From the NCBI RefSeq assembly GCF_004102745.1, contig NZ_RLII01000004.1, positions 62,001-126,000 on the forward strand: a stretch of DNA of 64,000 bases, given 5' to 3'. Within the stretch, counting starts at the first letter, position 1; every line of letters starts with the position of its first letter. This document shows, in pieces, positions 1-8,690 of the stretch. This DNA comes from Acetivibrio mesophilus. Its GTDB lineage: Bacteria; Bacillota; Clostridia; Acetivibrionales; Acetivibrionaceae. Made by a program: the position numbers and the translations under genes. Below the pieces are notes generated by a model. It did not search any database and was not told where the DNA came from. It saw only the letters and a list, made by a program, of their open reading frames with translations.

Positions 1-204
1 AGCCGCCTGAACCATATCACAATTAAAATACTCATAATTGTTATAAGTACATCCAACAGGTGAGATACCTATTGTCTTTCCTTCAATATCAAGCTCATCT
101 ATAACTTCAGCTATAAGTCTATGGACTATCCCATGAGTACATCCGGGACAGTAGTGCATAGATACATCCACTAAAGCATGTGGTTTTTTAAAAACTGTAT
201 CCAT
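1..204 (-). CDS. 2-oxoacid:ferredoxin oxidoreductase, beta (TPP-binding) subunit, N-terminal part
   Basis: This is the first 68 codons of a gene cut by the window edge. The translation begins MDTVFKKPHALVDVSMHYCP and contains CPGCTHG followed by a VGC motif, as in the thiamine-pyrophosphate subunits of 2-oxoacid:ferredoxin oxidoreductases (KorB/VorA type). These enzymes oxidatively decarboxylate a 2-oxoacid to acyl-CoA and pass electrons to ferredoxin in the cytoplasm. The start has a strong Shine-Dalgarno (GGAAGGGGAAGAAAA) just upstream. It follows the ferredoxin and alpha-subunit genes on the same strand, which supports the assignment. Substrate preference (branched-chain or 2-oxoglutarate) cannot be told from this piece. 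Confidence 0.85.
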   Translation of the reverse strand, partial: MDTVFKKPHALVDVSMHYCPGCTHGIVHRLIAEVIDELDIEGKTIGISPVGCTYNNYEYFNCDMVQAA

Positions 205-251
205 TTTTCTTCCCCTTCCAAAATAAAATGCTCGATCAGAGTTTCAAATCA

Positions 252-1310
252 TTATTTATTCAGAATTTCCTTTATCTTGTCCAGTATTTCCTTCTGTGTC
301 GGTATCATTCCACCCATTCTTCCATGGAAATACACAGGCTTTTTGCCGTTAACAGCCATCTTTACATCCTCAACCATTTGACCTGCATTAAGCTCTACCG
401 ACAAAAATGCTTTCGGCACATCTGCATATTTTTCATATTCCGCTGTCGGGAAAGGCCACAAGGTTATAGGTCTAATCAAGCCAACCTTTATTCCTTCCTT
501 CTGAGCCATTTTTATAACATTCTTAACTATTCTTGCAACTGTACCAAAGGCTGTTACAATAATATCTGCATCCTCGCAATTATAGCTTTCAACACGGGTT
601 TCCTTTTCTTCTATTAATCTGTATTTAGCCTGCAGCTTTTGGTTGTGCTTTTCCAACACTTCAGGTTGAATATATATTGAGGTTGTAGTATTGTGCTCCC
701 TCTTCATCTGTGTACCTGTAGTAGCCCAGGATTTATCGGCTTTATCAATGTTTTCAACATCTTTAAACTCAACAGATTCCATCATCTGTCCTAAAATTCC
801 GTCACCCATGATCATTGATACAATTCTATACCTGTCAGCAATGTTAAATGCCTCCACAGTCAACTCATACAATTCCTGAACGCTGGAAGGTGCCAGTACA
901 ACCATCTTATAGTCTCCATGACCCCCACCTTTTACAGCTTGGAAATAATCACACTGTGCAGGCAATATTCCCCCAAGACCCGGACCGCATCTTACAATAT
1001 TAACAACAACTGCAGGAAGCTCTGCACCGGCAATATAAGACAATCCTTCCTGTTTTAAGCTTATACCCGGACTGGATGACGAAGTTAGAACCCTTGCTCC
1101 TGCGCTGGCAGCACCATAAACCATGTTTATGGCAGCAACTTCACTTTCTGCTTGAATAAAAGTTCCTCCAAGCTCCGGCATTTTTTTGGCCAAATAATGC
1201 GCAATTTCAGTTTGTGGTGTGATCGGGTATCCGAAGTAATGCCTGCATCCTGCTCTTAAAGCAGCTTCTGCAATAACCTCGTTTCCCTTCATTAATAATT
1301 TTTCTCCCAT
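252..1310 (-). CDS. vorB: 2-oxoacid:ferredoxin oxidoreductase, alpha subunit (VorB/KorA type)
   Basis: A 352-residue protein with the pyrimidine-binding fold of the alpha subunit. Visible family features are the GNEVIAEAAL opening, the FGYPITPQTEIAHYLA stretch that contacts the cofactor, and SSSPGISLKQEGLSYIAGAELP. It works with the downstream beta subunit and the upstream ferredoxin in 2-oxoacid oxidation. The reading frame also opens at a TTG three codons earlier, but the ATG at 1310 sits at better distance from the GGGGG ribosome-binding site. It lies 50 bp downstream of the ferredoxin gene and 47 bp upstream of the beta subunit, so one operon is likely. Branched-chain 2-oxoacid specificity is inferred from clostridial naming only. 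Confidence 0.85.
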   Translation of the reverse strand: MGEKLLMKGNEVIAEAALRAGCRHYFGYPITPQTEIAHYLAKKMPELGGTFIQAESEVAAINMVYGAASAGARVLTSSSSPGISLKQEGLSYIAGAELPAVVVNIVRCGPGLGGILPAQCDYFQAVKGGGHGDYKMVVLAPSSVQELYELTVEAFNIADRYRIVSMIMGDGILGQMMESVEFKDVENIDKADKSWATTGTQMKREHNTTTSIYIQPEVLEKHNQKLQAKYRLIEEKETRVESYNCEDADIIVTAFGTVARIVKNVIKMAQKEGIKVGLIRPITLWPFPTAEYEKYADVPKAFLSVELNAGQMVEDVKMAVNGKKPVYFHGRMGGMIPTQKEILDKIKEILNK

Positions 1311-1360
1311 ATATTCCAAGTCCCCCTAATCTGTTTCATTACAAACTTTATTTACATAAC

Positions 1361-1567
1361 TTACTTATAAACTTCTATAACACAATCGGGACAAATCGTC
1401 GCACAAAAAGCACATCCTATGCACTTGTCCATATCTATAACTCCTGCCGGATGAAAACCCTTCTGGTTTAATTTATCCTCATTCATAACAACTATCTTCT
1501 TAGGGCAAACTGTTGTGCACAATTTACATCCCTTGCATCTGTTTTCATCAAAAATAACTCTAGCCAT
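1361..1567 (-). CDS. 2[4Fe-4S] ferredoxin subunit of the 2-oxoacid oxidoreductase
   Basis: A 68-residue protein with two complete CxxCxxCxxxCP motifs (CKGCKLCTTVCP near residue 10 and CIGCAFCATICP near residue 48), so it should carry two [4Fe-4S] clusters. It is the delta-type electron-carrying subunit that accompanies the alpha and beta subunits encoded just downstream. A TTG lies one codon earlier; the ATG at 1567 is preferred because a GGGGG Shine-Dalgarno lies about 7 nt upstream. It follows the PilZ gene by only 12 bp, so the PilZ gene and the oxidoreductase may be co-transcribed. Confidence 0.88.
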   Translation of the reverse strand: MARVIFDENRCKGCKLCTTVCPKKIVVMNEDKLNQKGFHPAGVIDMDKCIGCAFCATICPDCVIEVYK

Positions 1568-1579
1568 CAAAATCCCCCA

Positions 1580-2290
1580 TTATCTATTATACTTACTATT
1601 CTTCGACCAAAAGCTACTCCGTTTATTATAGAACTCTTTATCTTTTTTTTCAAGTTCATCTATTAATTCGTTCAAGATTTTCTCGTTTTGAAAATCAATA
1701 TCGAAAATTTTTACACCATATTCAAATCCCTTTTCATTACTTCCTTTTCTTCTTATAACACCAGTAAAGCAAAGTTGCTTTTTAGGATTAACATATACTT
1801 CAAAGTAGAAATTTCGCTCTCCTTGCGGATTCTCGAGAATTTCCAATTCCTTTTCAATATCTTCCTTAGCAATAAAAGCAGCTCCGCCCTGACTCAAATT
1901 GGTCATAATGGCAAACACACCTTTATTGTCATTCTTACTGTTCTTTATAACAGAACACAAATAAATATCATATCTGTAGTTATCACGCCTGTTTGCAAAC
2001 TTCTCTACATCATGAACCTTAATGGTAATGCTCTGCGGAATATCCAACCTTATTTTAGTAACCCATCCAATTAATGTAAACTCATAATCCCCACTGGTAT
2101 ACTTGCATTTCATTATGTCTCCGACCATAATTATGTTATCAATATAGTCCTTTTCAAGCCCGATATCAATCTCAATCCAATCATCATTAATGGCAAAAAC
2201 GACGTTTGTTACCCAACTGGTCGAGTTGCAATGCTTTGTCCTAATTATAGAGCCTTCAGAAAGAAACTCTCGTAATTTCATATTATTCAT
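1580..2290 (-). CDS. PilZ domain protein (YcgR-like c-di-GMP receptor)
   Basis: A 236-residue protein with an N-terminal YcgR-like beta domain (about residues 1-95) and a C-terminal PilZ domain (about 98-220). The two c-di-GMP binding motifs are visible: RRDNYRYDI (RxxxR type) near residue 97 and NLSQGGAAF (N/DxSxGG) near residue 130. Proteins of this layout bind c-di-GMP and slow flagellar rotation or alter surface behaviour. The ATG follows GGAGGGGCTGTA. It is placed between a P-loop ATPase gene and a metabolic operon, with no flagellar gene nearby. A second protein of the same layout lies at 21639-22340. Confidence 0.82.
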   Translation of the reverse strand: MNNMKLREFLSEGSIIRTKHCNSTSWVTNVVFAINDDWIEIDIGLEKDYIDNIIMVGDIMKCKYTSGDYEFTLIGWVTKIRLDIPQSITIKVHDVEKFANRRDNYRYDIYLCSVIKNSKNDNKGVFAIMTNLSQGGAAFIAKEDIEKELEILENPQGERNFYFEVYVNPKKQLCFTGVIRRKGSNEKGFEYGVKIFDIDFQNEKILNELIDELEKKDKEFYNKRSSFWSKNSKYNR

Positions 2291-2303
2291 TACAGCCCCT
2301 CCA

Positions 2304-2972
2304 TTAATCCCATGGTAATTTTATCAGACCGTTCAAATACAATACATCAACGTTTTCTCTTTCTTTTACTTCATCTGCAATTTCGCGAAAGCCGCTTACA
2401 AATGCAATAGGTATGTTTAGTTTTTGAGACAATTCTTTTATCATTTTATGCCCTTCAATTACATCTTCAACAGTCGTCTTGCCAACAAGATTTGTATTAT
2501 TCACAAGCTTCGATACCTTTAGCCGGGATGCACCTTCTATTTCGCAAATCATCCGTTCAATCTTGTCAACGGTATCAGTCATAGGTCTTCTAGTATTGAT
2601 AACAAAATACATTTCATAGTCATCGTTTTCTATTTCATCTTTATACCTTGATAAAGCTCTCGCTCCAAGGTCATCACCACCCACATCAAAAACAACATTG
2701 TATTCCTTTTTTTCAAACAATGTATATATCTCTGCCGGCAGTGCCGGAATATCGACATTTGTGTTGGCATAAAGAGGCGAAACAACCCAGATGCCTTTTG
2801 ATTCAAGCTCCCTTTTAGCATCAGTAGTCCTGAAAAACGGATTAACTATATCAAAGTCAACAATTGCAGTGTTTAGGTTCTGCTCTTTTAGCTTGAGAGC
2901 ATAATTAACAGATACTTCTGTTTTACCGCTCCCAAAATGTCCGGTAAAAATACTAATTCTTTTATTAAACAT
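2304..2972 (-). CDS. P-loop ATP-binding protein, SIMIBI class, function unknown
   Basis: A 222-residue protein with an N-terminal Walker A loop (GHFGSGKTE, residues 11-19), a switch-like DFDIVNPFF segment near residue 39 and a Walker-B-like VVFDVGGDDLG near residue 93. This resembles the MinD/CobB-like clade of P-loop NTPases. No metal- or protein-partner motif is obvious, so its substrate cannot be named. The ATG follows TAGGAGTATTAA. It is 13 bp upstream of the PilZ gene and the 2-oxoacid:ferredoxin oxidoreductase genes follow, so a maturation or regulatory role for that enzyme is possible but is only inference from position. Confidence 0.7.
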   Translation of the reverse strand: MFNKRISIFTGHFGSGKTEVSVNYALKLKEQNLNTAIVDFDIVNPFFRTTDAKRELESKGIWVVSPLYANTNVDIPALPAEIYTLFEKKEYNVVFDVGGDDLGARALSRYKDEIENDDYEMYFVINTRRPMTDTVDKIERMICEIEGASRLKVSKLVNNTNLVGKTTVEDVIEGHKMIKELSQKLNIPIAFVSGFREIADEVKERENVDVLYLNGLIKLPWD

Positions 2973-3183
2973 TTAATACTCCTATAATTATAAACTTTTT
3001 TTAGCGATAAAGCAAAAAACAGTTGTCTTCGAAAACTTATCATATTGATTATAACACTAATAAACATAAATTTTAAGTATTTTTTTATTGTAGTTTTATG
3101 CTGTAGTATTTGCATATTTGCTAAATTCATTACAATCACTTACAGCAAACTCCATTGCAACAAAAAGGTTATAAATATGCATA

Positions 3184-3208
3184 AAAACTGGGGGTAATAT
3201 AACCCCCA
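3184..3208 (-). terminator. Intrinsic terminator of the flavodoxin-like gene
   Basis: On the minus strand, TGGGGGT and ACCCCCA form a 7-bp stem around a 6-nt loop and are followed by GTTTTTA. It lies about 60 bp after the stop codon of the gene at 3268-3858. The rest of 2973-3267 is A/T-rich with no ORF that looks coding. Confidence 0.75.
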
Positions 3209-3267
3209 TATCATCAAAACACTCTATAATTTATACCCAATTCTCAATCGGGTAGCCTTATTATAAT

Positions 3268-3858
3268 TTATGACCCTTCCCTCTTCTTACAGACATCCAC
3301 CAATCTTCTTCCAAGTATCTTTGCACGCCTAACGGCAAACTCATCCTTCGCTGCAGGCTGTTGAGCACAAGCTCCATGGTGACCGCAATCATCTTCGATA
3401 TATCCGTCCCCGACAATTGTCATACCATGAACAAGCATTATATCATGCAGAGCTTTCATTGTTGTTTCCTGTCCTCCATATTTTGATGCTCCTACAGTCA
3501 CTCCGCATGCGAATTTATTGTAGAAAGCCTTTTCTCCTCTAAGTTTTCTGGTCTTATCAAAAAAGGCTTTAAGCTGCGCCGAAACGCTTCCAAAGTATAC
3601 GGGACTTCCCATTACTATTGCATCAGCCTTTTTCAAAGTTTCATATGCTTCTTCCAGTTTCGTGCCTTTGTAACATATACCGGAACAGGGATTGCTGCAA
3701 ACAACGCAAAAGGGATTCTTAACAGAATTTAAAAGATCCTTTACTTCAAGAATCATTGTCTCTGCTCCATGGCTTTTTGCCTCTTCCAGCACAGTATTAA
3801 TAAGATATTTTGTGTTTCCTTCCTTGTTTGGGCTTCCATTTATCCCCACGATTAGCAT
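3268..3858 (-). CDS. Flavodoxin-like NAD(P)H-dependent FMN reductase, possible iron-sulfur flavoprotein
   Basis: A 196-residue flavodoxin-fold protein. The N-terminal GINGSPNKEGNTKYL binds FMN phosphate, and GSPVYFGSVSAQLKAFFDK near residue 90 is the second flavin-binding stretch typical of NADPH-dependent FMN reductases. A compact cysteine cluster (CVVCSNPCSGIC, near residue 51) resembles the cluster-binding motif of iron-sulfur flavoproteins, so it may carry an Fe-S centre. A C-terminal DDCGHHGACAQQPA segment adds further potential ligands. It is likely a cytoplasmic redox enzyme of unknown substrate. It is transcribed alone, between the trp terminator and its own terminator. The start has AGAGGTGATATGA upstream. 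Confidence 0.75.
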   Translation of the reverse strand: MLIVGINGSPNKEGNTKYLINTVLEEAKSHGAETMILEVKDLLNSVKNPFCVVCSNPCSGICYKGTKLEEAYETLKKADAIVMGSPVYFGSVSAQLKAFFDKTRKLRGEKAFYNKFACGVTVGASKYGGQETTMKALHDIMLVHGMTIVGDGYIEDDCGHHGACAQQPAAKDEFAVRRAKILGRRLVDVCKKREGS

Positions 3859-3940
3859 TCATATCACCTCTCAAGTCACAATTCTAACACATAATCCATA
3901 AATTCTCAAGTAAACAACAGAAATAAGATCGAGGCTAAAT

Positions 3941-3994
3941 AAAAAAAGCGGAACTTATGACAAATACTTATCTAGAGTATTTCATCATCCGCTT
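3941..3994 (-). terminator. Terminator at the end of the trp operon
   Basis: On the minus strand AAGCGGA (3994-3988) pairs with TCCGCTT (3952-3946), with an inner AAATACT/AGTATTT stem (3982-3976 with 3968-3962), followed by a run of seven T. The trpF stop codon lies inside the hairpin loop region. It separates trpF from the flavodoxin-like gene. Confidence 0.8.
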
Positions 3995-4625
3995 CCCTAA
4001 CTCTGTCAATAAAATCCCGTATTTTATCAGCATCCTTAAATCCCTCAGTCTCAACGCCGCTGCTGACATCCACCCCATAAGGCTTTACCCTTGCCACAGC
4101 AGTCTTAACATTTTCAGGATTAAGACCGCCTGCAAGGATAATCCTGCCATATTTGGCTGCAATGTCAGAAGCAAGCTGCCAGTCAAACACACTCCCTGCT
4201 CCACCATAACTCCCCTCGACGTAAGCATCTAAAAGAAAAGCATCTGCATCAAATGCAGACATAATTTCAAGGGATTCTTTATTTTTTACGCGAATAGCCT
4301 TCCATATTTCAATCTTCTTTTTCGTTATTTTGCCTAATAAATCCTTTAGCTTTCCAATGTACTCCGGCGGTTCGTCTCCATGAAGCTGGACACAGTCTAA
4401 CCCTGTATACTCTGCAATCTCTGCCACAGCCTTTTCTTCTTCATTCACAAATATTCCCACGGACTTTATTTGTGGCAAAAGAGCTTTTCTAAGTAGCATT
4501 GCCGTTTCCGCAGAAACCTTACGTCGGCTTTCTGCAAACACAAAGCCCGCAAATCCAGGCCGGTAAAAATTTACATAATCTATATCCTCTTTTCTTCTAA
4601 GACCACAAATCTTAACACTAGTCAT
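3972..4625 (-). CDS. trpF: Phosphoribosylanthranilate isomerase
   Basis: A 217-residue TIM-barrel enzyme that converts N-(5-phosphoribosyl)anthranilate to the carboxyphenylamino-deoxyribulose phosphate in tryptophan synthesis. The family signature VKICGLRRKEDI (catalytic Cys) is at the N terminus, DCVQLHGDEPPEY is mid-protein, and the phosphate-binding ILAGGLNPENV and DVSSGVE segments are near the C terminus, including the catalytic Asp. Length is normal. It begins 2 bp after trpC, so the two are translationally close. It is the last gene of the operon here; trpB and trpA do not follow. Confidence 0.95.
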   Translation of the reverse strand: MTSVKICGLRRKEDIDYVNFYRPGFAGFVFAESRRKVSAETAMLLRKALLPQIKSVGIFVNEEEKAVAEIAEYTGLDCVQLHGDEPPEYIGKLKDLLGKITKKKIEIWKAIRVKNKESLEIMSAFDADAFLLDAYVEGSYGGAGSVFDWQLASDIAAKYGRIILAGGLNPENVKTAVARVKPYGVDVSSGVETEGFKDADKIRDFIDRVREADDEIL

Positions 4626-4627
4626 AA

Positions 4628-5410
4628 TTACACCGCTTTAAACTCATTTATTTTTTCACTTATGGACTGAGCCCTCATAAAGGTTTCGCCTATCAAAACC
4701 GCATCCACCCCGAGCTCCTTTAGATATTTCAAATCCTCCACACCTTTAATACCGCTTTCGCTTACTACCACCCGGTCATTAGGTATCTGGTTCATGAGTT
4801 TTTCAGTATTTTTAAGATCCACCTCAAATGTCCTAAGATCCCTGTTGTTTATTCCGATTATTCTTGCACCGGATTCTAAAGCCCTGTCAAGCTCTCTTTC
4901 ATCATGGACCTCAACCAAGCACTGCATTCCCAGTATGTTGGACACAACCTGAAATTTTTTCAAATCCTCGTCGGAAAGCAGGGATACAATAAGCAATATT
5001 GCATCGGCACCTATGCATCGAGACTCATACACTTGCCACAAATCGATTATAAAATCCTTTCTCAAAATGGGAAGAGGACAGGATTGTCTAATCTTTACAA
5101 GGTAGTCTTCATTGCCCTTGAAAAAGTTCCTTTCAGTAAGCACCGATATTGCCTGAATCTGAGACTCAATATACTCCTTTGCGATCCTTAGCGGATCGAA
5201 GTCCTCTTTTATGATCCCTTTTGACGGAGAAGCCTTCTTCACCTCGGCAATAATGGAAATATTCCCGCTATTCTTTAAAGCCCCGTAAAAGTCCAGAGGT
5301 TTATGAGTTCCCGGCCTTTTTACTCTTTGCTTCCAACCTTCTATAGTAATTCTACTCATATCATCCTTAAGCTGAATCCTCTTTTGTGCTACAATTTCAT
5401 CCAGTATCAT
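4628..5410 (-). CDS. trpC: Indole-3-glycerol-phosphate synthase
   Basis: A 260-residue TIM-barrel enzyme that closes the indole ring. Family motifs visible are IIAEVKKASPSKGII near the N terminus, VLTERNFFKGNEDYL, LPILRKDFIID, GINNRDLRTFEVDL, SESGIKGVEDL and AVLIGETFMRA. The frame is open for 18 codons further upstream, but the ATG at 5410 is preceded by a strong TTAGGAGGAAAAAC ribosome-binding site and yields the usual protein length. It is in the trpEGDCF operon, 66 bp after trpD. Confidence 0.96.
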   Translation of the reverse strand: MILDEIVAQKRIQLKDDMSRITIEGWKQRVKRPGTHKPLDFYGALKNSGNISIIAEVKKASPSKGIIKEDFDPLRIAKEYIESQIQAISVLTERNFFKGNEDYLVKIRQSCPLPILRKDFIIDLWQVYESRCIGADAILLIVSLLSDEDLKKFQVVSNILGMQCLVEVHDERELDRALESGARIIGINNRDLRTFEVDLKNTEKLMNQIPNDRVVVSESGIKGVEDLKYLKELGVDAVLIGETFMRAQSISEKINEFKAV

Positions 5411-5476
5411 GTTTTTCCTCCTAATTTGACTTGTATTTGATCCCTGTTCGCTCCTTACCCTCAAAGACCTTTAACT

Positions 5477-6514
5477 TCATCCCGATAGCTCATTATAGCT
5501 AAGAAACGAGTTTGTAAACTCAACAAACTCATCAAGCTTTCTTAATGCCTTCCCGGAATCGATTATTTCTTGCGCAAGTCCAATCCCTTCTTCAATGCTT
5601 GATGCAATCTTTCCTACATATAATGCTGCCGCTGAATTTAGCACAACAATATCTCTCTTAGGGCCCTTTTCACCATTAAAAATCCCCCTAATTATTTGTG
5701 CATTGTCCTCTGCATCTCTTCCCATCAAATCCTCTCGCGACACTAGGTCAAAACCATAGTTCTTAGGAGTCAATTCATAAGTAATGACTTCATTATCCCG
5801 TATCTCCGACACCTTGGTAGAAGTCGTTGTCGTAATTTCATCCATGCCATCCATGCCATGTATAACCAGGGCCCTTTCAACACCAAGATTCAACAGGACA
5901 TTGGCCACAGCTTCCGTAAGATTTGGATTAAATACCCCCAGCACCTGTCCTTTGGCATTAGACGGGTTGGTCAAAGGGCCAAGTATATTGAATATTGTCC
6001 TAATTCCCAATTCCTTTCTCGGACCTGCAGCATGCTTCATTGATTTATGGAACATAGGAGCATATATAAATCCTATCCCCACCTTCTCTATACATTCTTT
6101 TACCTGAAGCGGGCTAAGGTCAATATTGATGCCCAGAGCTTCAAGAACATCTGCACTGCCGCTTTTACTGGATACCGACCGGTTTCCGTGTTTTGCGACA
6201 TATACACCGCCTGCGGCCGCTACAAAGGCCGATGCCGTTGATATGTTAAAGGTATTGGTTCCATCTCCCCCTGTACCGCAGGTATCAATATAATACTCTA
6301 CATTCGGACATATTCTGTCAGCCTTTTCCCTCATTACCTTAGCACATCCGGTTATCTCTTCAATTGTCTCTCCCTTAATTCTCAATGCCGTTATAAAGCT
6401 GCCTATCTGGGCTGGTGTTGCATTGCCCTCCATGATACAGTTTAATGCCTCAACTATCTCTATCTCACTTAAGTTCTTTCCTTCAACCAGCTTTGAAATT
6501 GCTTTCTTCAACAT
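5477..6514 (-). CDS. trpD: Anthranilate phosphoribosyltransferase
   Basis: A 345-residue enzyme that joins anthranilate and PRPP. The PRPP-binding stretch DTCGTGGDGTNTFNISTA, the KHGNRSVSSKSGSADVLEALG motif region and the NILGPLTNPS motif are all present, and the C-terminal domain is complete. Twelve additional codons are open upstream, but the ATG at 6514 follows AGGAGAGGTCAAA. It is a stand-alone trpD, not fused to the glutamine amidotransferase. The gene lies between trpG and trpC in the same operon. Confidence 0.96.
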   Translation of the reverse strand: MLKKAISKLVEGKNLSEIEIVEALNCIMEGNATPAQIGSFITALRIKGETIEEITGCAKVMREKADRICPNVEYYIDTCGTGGDGTNTFNISTASAFVAAAGGVYVAKHGNRSVSSKSGSADVLEALGINIDLSPLQVKECIEKVGIGFIYAPMFHKSMKHAAGPRKELGIRTIFNILGPLTNPSNAKGQVLGVFNPNLTEAVANVLLNLGVERALVIHGMDGMDEITTTTSTKVSEIRDNEVITYELTPKNYGFDLVSREDLMGRDAEDNAQIIRGIFNGEKGPKRDIVVLNSAAALYVGKIASSIEEGIGLAQEIIDSGKALRKLDEFVEFTNSFLSYNELSG

Positions 6515-6570
6515 TTTGACCTCTCCTCTCTTCTCAACTCTTCTATTCATTTTAAGTTTAAATGTATAAA

Positions 6571-7161
6571 TTAGCTCTCAACTCTTCTTATGTTAATGAA
6601 ATTCCTCAAAATTTCCTTTCCTTCCGGAGTAAGAATTGACTCAGGATGAAACTGTATCCCAAATACCGGATAGCTTCTATGCATCACTCCCATTATCTCT
6701 TCATCCGGTGTAACGGCAGTGATTTTCAAACATTCAGGAAGTCCTTCCTTCTGTACTATAAGGGAATGATACCTTCCCACCCGGATCTTTTCAGGCATAT
6801 TTCGGAATATCAAACATTCTCTATCAACATCAACTTCCGATGCCTTGCCATGCATAAGCTCCTTTGCATGCACTACCTTTCCTCCAAAAGCTTCTCCTAT
6901 TGCCTGATGTCCAAGGCATACCCCCAGGATCGGTATATACTCGCCAAATTTCCTTATCACTTCAATACATATCCCGGCATCTTTCGGAAAACCAGGCCCG
7001 GGAGAAATAATTATATGGGTGGGATTCATTTCTTCGATTTCTCCCAAGGTTATTCTGTCGTTTCTGAAAACCTCAATAAATGGGCTGATTTCTCCGATGT
7101 ACTGATACAAATTGTAGGTAAATGAATCATAATTATCAATAATCAATATATTGTCCTTCAT
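6571..7161 (-). CDS. trpG: Anthranilate synthase component II (glutamine amidotransferase)
   Basis: A 196-residue class I glutamine amidotransferase that supplies ammonia to TrpE. The oxyanion motif SPGPGFPKDAG, the nucleophile elbow GVCLGHQAIG (catalytic Cys) and the His/Glu pair in GIQFHPES complete the catalytic triad. The start overlaps the trpE stop as ATGA, which suggests translational coupling and matched production of the two subunits. It could also serve 4-amino-4-deoxychorismate synthesis as in other Firmicutes, but operon position argues for a mainly tryptophan role. Confidence 0.95.
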   Translation of the reverse strand: MKDNILIIDNYDSFTYNLYQYIGEISPFIEVFRNDRITLGEIEEMNPTHIIISPGPGFPKDAGICIEVIRKFGEYIPILGVCLGHQAIGEAFGGKVVHAKELMHGKASEVDVDRECLIFRNMPEKIRVGRYHSLIVQKEGLPECLKITAVTPDEEIMGVMHRSYPVFGIQFHPESILTPEGKEILRNFINIRRVES

Positions 7162-8642
7162 TTTATTTCACCCGCCTCTTCTATAGCTTTAAGAAGTGCC
7201 TTTGCTTTATTGTAGCATTCCTCATATTCCTTTTCCGGAACCGAATCCGCAACTATACCGGCCCCAGCCTGAACATAAGCCTTGCCGTCCTTTAATATAA
7301 TTGTCCTTATGGTTATACAGCTGTCAAGATTTCCGTTAAAGCTGAGATATCCAATCGCCCCGCCATAGGGACCTCGTTTTACAGTCTCGAGCTCATCTAT
7401 TATCTCCATAGCCCTGACCTTCGGTGCTCCGGAAAGGGTACCGGCCGGAAGAATGGACATAAGGGCATCAAAAGGCGTTTTGTCTTCACGAATCTCTCCC
7501 TGTACATTTGTCACCACGTGCATTACATGGGAATACCTTTCAATGTGCATAAGGTTTTTTACCTCTACAGTACCGTATTTTGATACTCTTCCGATATCGT
7601 TTCTCCCCAAGTCTACCAGCATCACGTGCTCAGCCAGCTCCTTCTCATCGGACAAAAGCTCTTTTTCCAAAGCCTCATCTTCCTCTTTAGTTTTGCCCCT
7701 TTTCCGTGTCCCCGCAATAGGACAGGTTTCCACAATTCCATTTTCAACCCTGACCAGCATTTCGGGGGAAGAACCTACTATCCTATAGTCACCGAATTTA
7801 AGATAATACATATAAGGAGAAGGATTTATTAATCTTAAGCACCTGTATATATTAAAAGGGTTTTCGTCGGTCTCAACACACAATCGCTGGGATAAAACCA
7901 CCTGAAATATGTCTCCGTCCTTTATATACTGTTTTGCCTTCAACACATTTTTGCAAAAGAATTCTTTTGAAATGTTGCTAGTTACCTCAAACCCTTTATC
8001 TTTTTTACTGTAATTAGAAACAGAGTAGTCTGTAGTTTTCCACTTTGAATCTAAAATCTCTTTGTGTATAGCTTTTATTCGATCAACTGCGCTTCTGTAG
8101 GCCCGTTCCAAATTGCCGTTAACATGCAGATTTACAATTATGTGAATTTTCTGTTTGAGATGATCATATACCAGCACCTCATCAGTAAACATAAAATGAC
8201 TTTCCGGGAGCCCCATGTCATCTTCGGGAATATTGGGGAGACTCTCGTAGTGACGGATAAGGTCATACCCGAAATAGCCCACCGCTCCCCCATTGAACCT
8301 TGGAAGATTTGGAAGACTTGCACCTTTGAATTTCTCCATCAATTCCTTTATCATTTTTACAGGGTTTCCTTCAACTTCCTTTTGAGATCCGCTTCTCTCT
8401 TTGATAATAGTTTTATTTTTGTAGCTCTTTACAATAAGGAATGGATTTTTGCCGATGATAGAGTATCTAGCCCACTTTTCACCGCCCTCAACGCTTTCCA
8501 ACAAGAAACAGTGACTGCTTTCCTCAAACCTTTTAAACAGGCTTATAGGTGTCTCCATATCAGCGTATACTTCCATTGTAACCGGTATAATATTATATTC
8601 TTTTGCCATTGTCTTAACTTCGTCCATGGTTGGATAAAACAT
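7158..8642 (-). CDS. trpE: Anthranilate synthase component I
   Basis: A 494-residue chorismate-binding enzyme that converts chorismate to anthranilate. The N-terminal domain includes the LLESVEGGEKWARYSIIG region that forms part of the tryptophan feedback site, and the C-terminal catalytic domain shows GDIFQVVLSQR, PSPYMYYL, ETCPIAGTRKRGKT, MLVDLGRNDIGRV, ILPAGTLSGAPKVRAMEII and the final QAGAGIVADS. The ATG at 8642 follows AGGAGGAGTCGAA. It is the first gene of trpEGDCF and lies behind a leader with a terminator and a triplet-repeat array. Confidence 0.96.
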   Translation of the reverse strand: MFYPTMDEVKTMAKEYNIIPVTMEVYADMETPISLFKRFEESSHCFLLESVEGGEKWARYSIIGKNPFLIVKSYKNKTIIKERSGSQKEVEGNPVKMIKELMEKFKGASLPNLPRFNGGAVGYFGYDLIRHYESLPNIPEDDMGLPESHFMFTDEVLVYDHLKQKIHIIVNLHVNGNLERAYRSAVDRIKAIHKEILDSKWKTTDYSVSNYSKKDKGFEVTSNISKEFFCKNVLKAKQYIKDGDIFQVVLSQRLCVETDENPFNIYRCLRLINPSPYMYYLKFGDYRIVGSSPEMLVRVENGIVETCPIAGTRKRGKTKEEDEALEKELLSDEKELAEHVMLVDLGRNDIGRVSKYGTVEVKNLMHIERYSHVMHVVTNVQGEIREDKTPFDALMSILPAGTLSGAPKVRAMEIIDELETVKRGPYGGAIGYLSFNGNLDSCITIRTIILKDGKAYVQAGAGIVADSVPEKEYEECYNKAKALLKAIEEAGEIK

Positions 8643-8690
8643 TTCGACTCCTCCTTATTACTAAGGAAGATATGAGAGCAGACTAAACTA

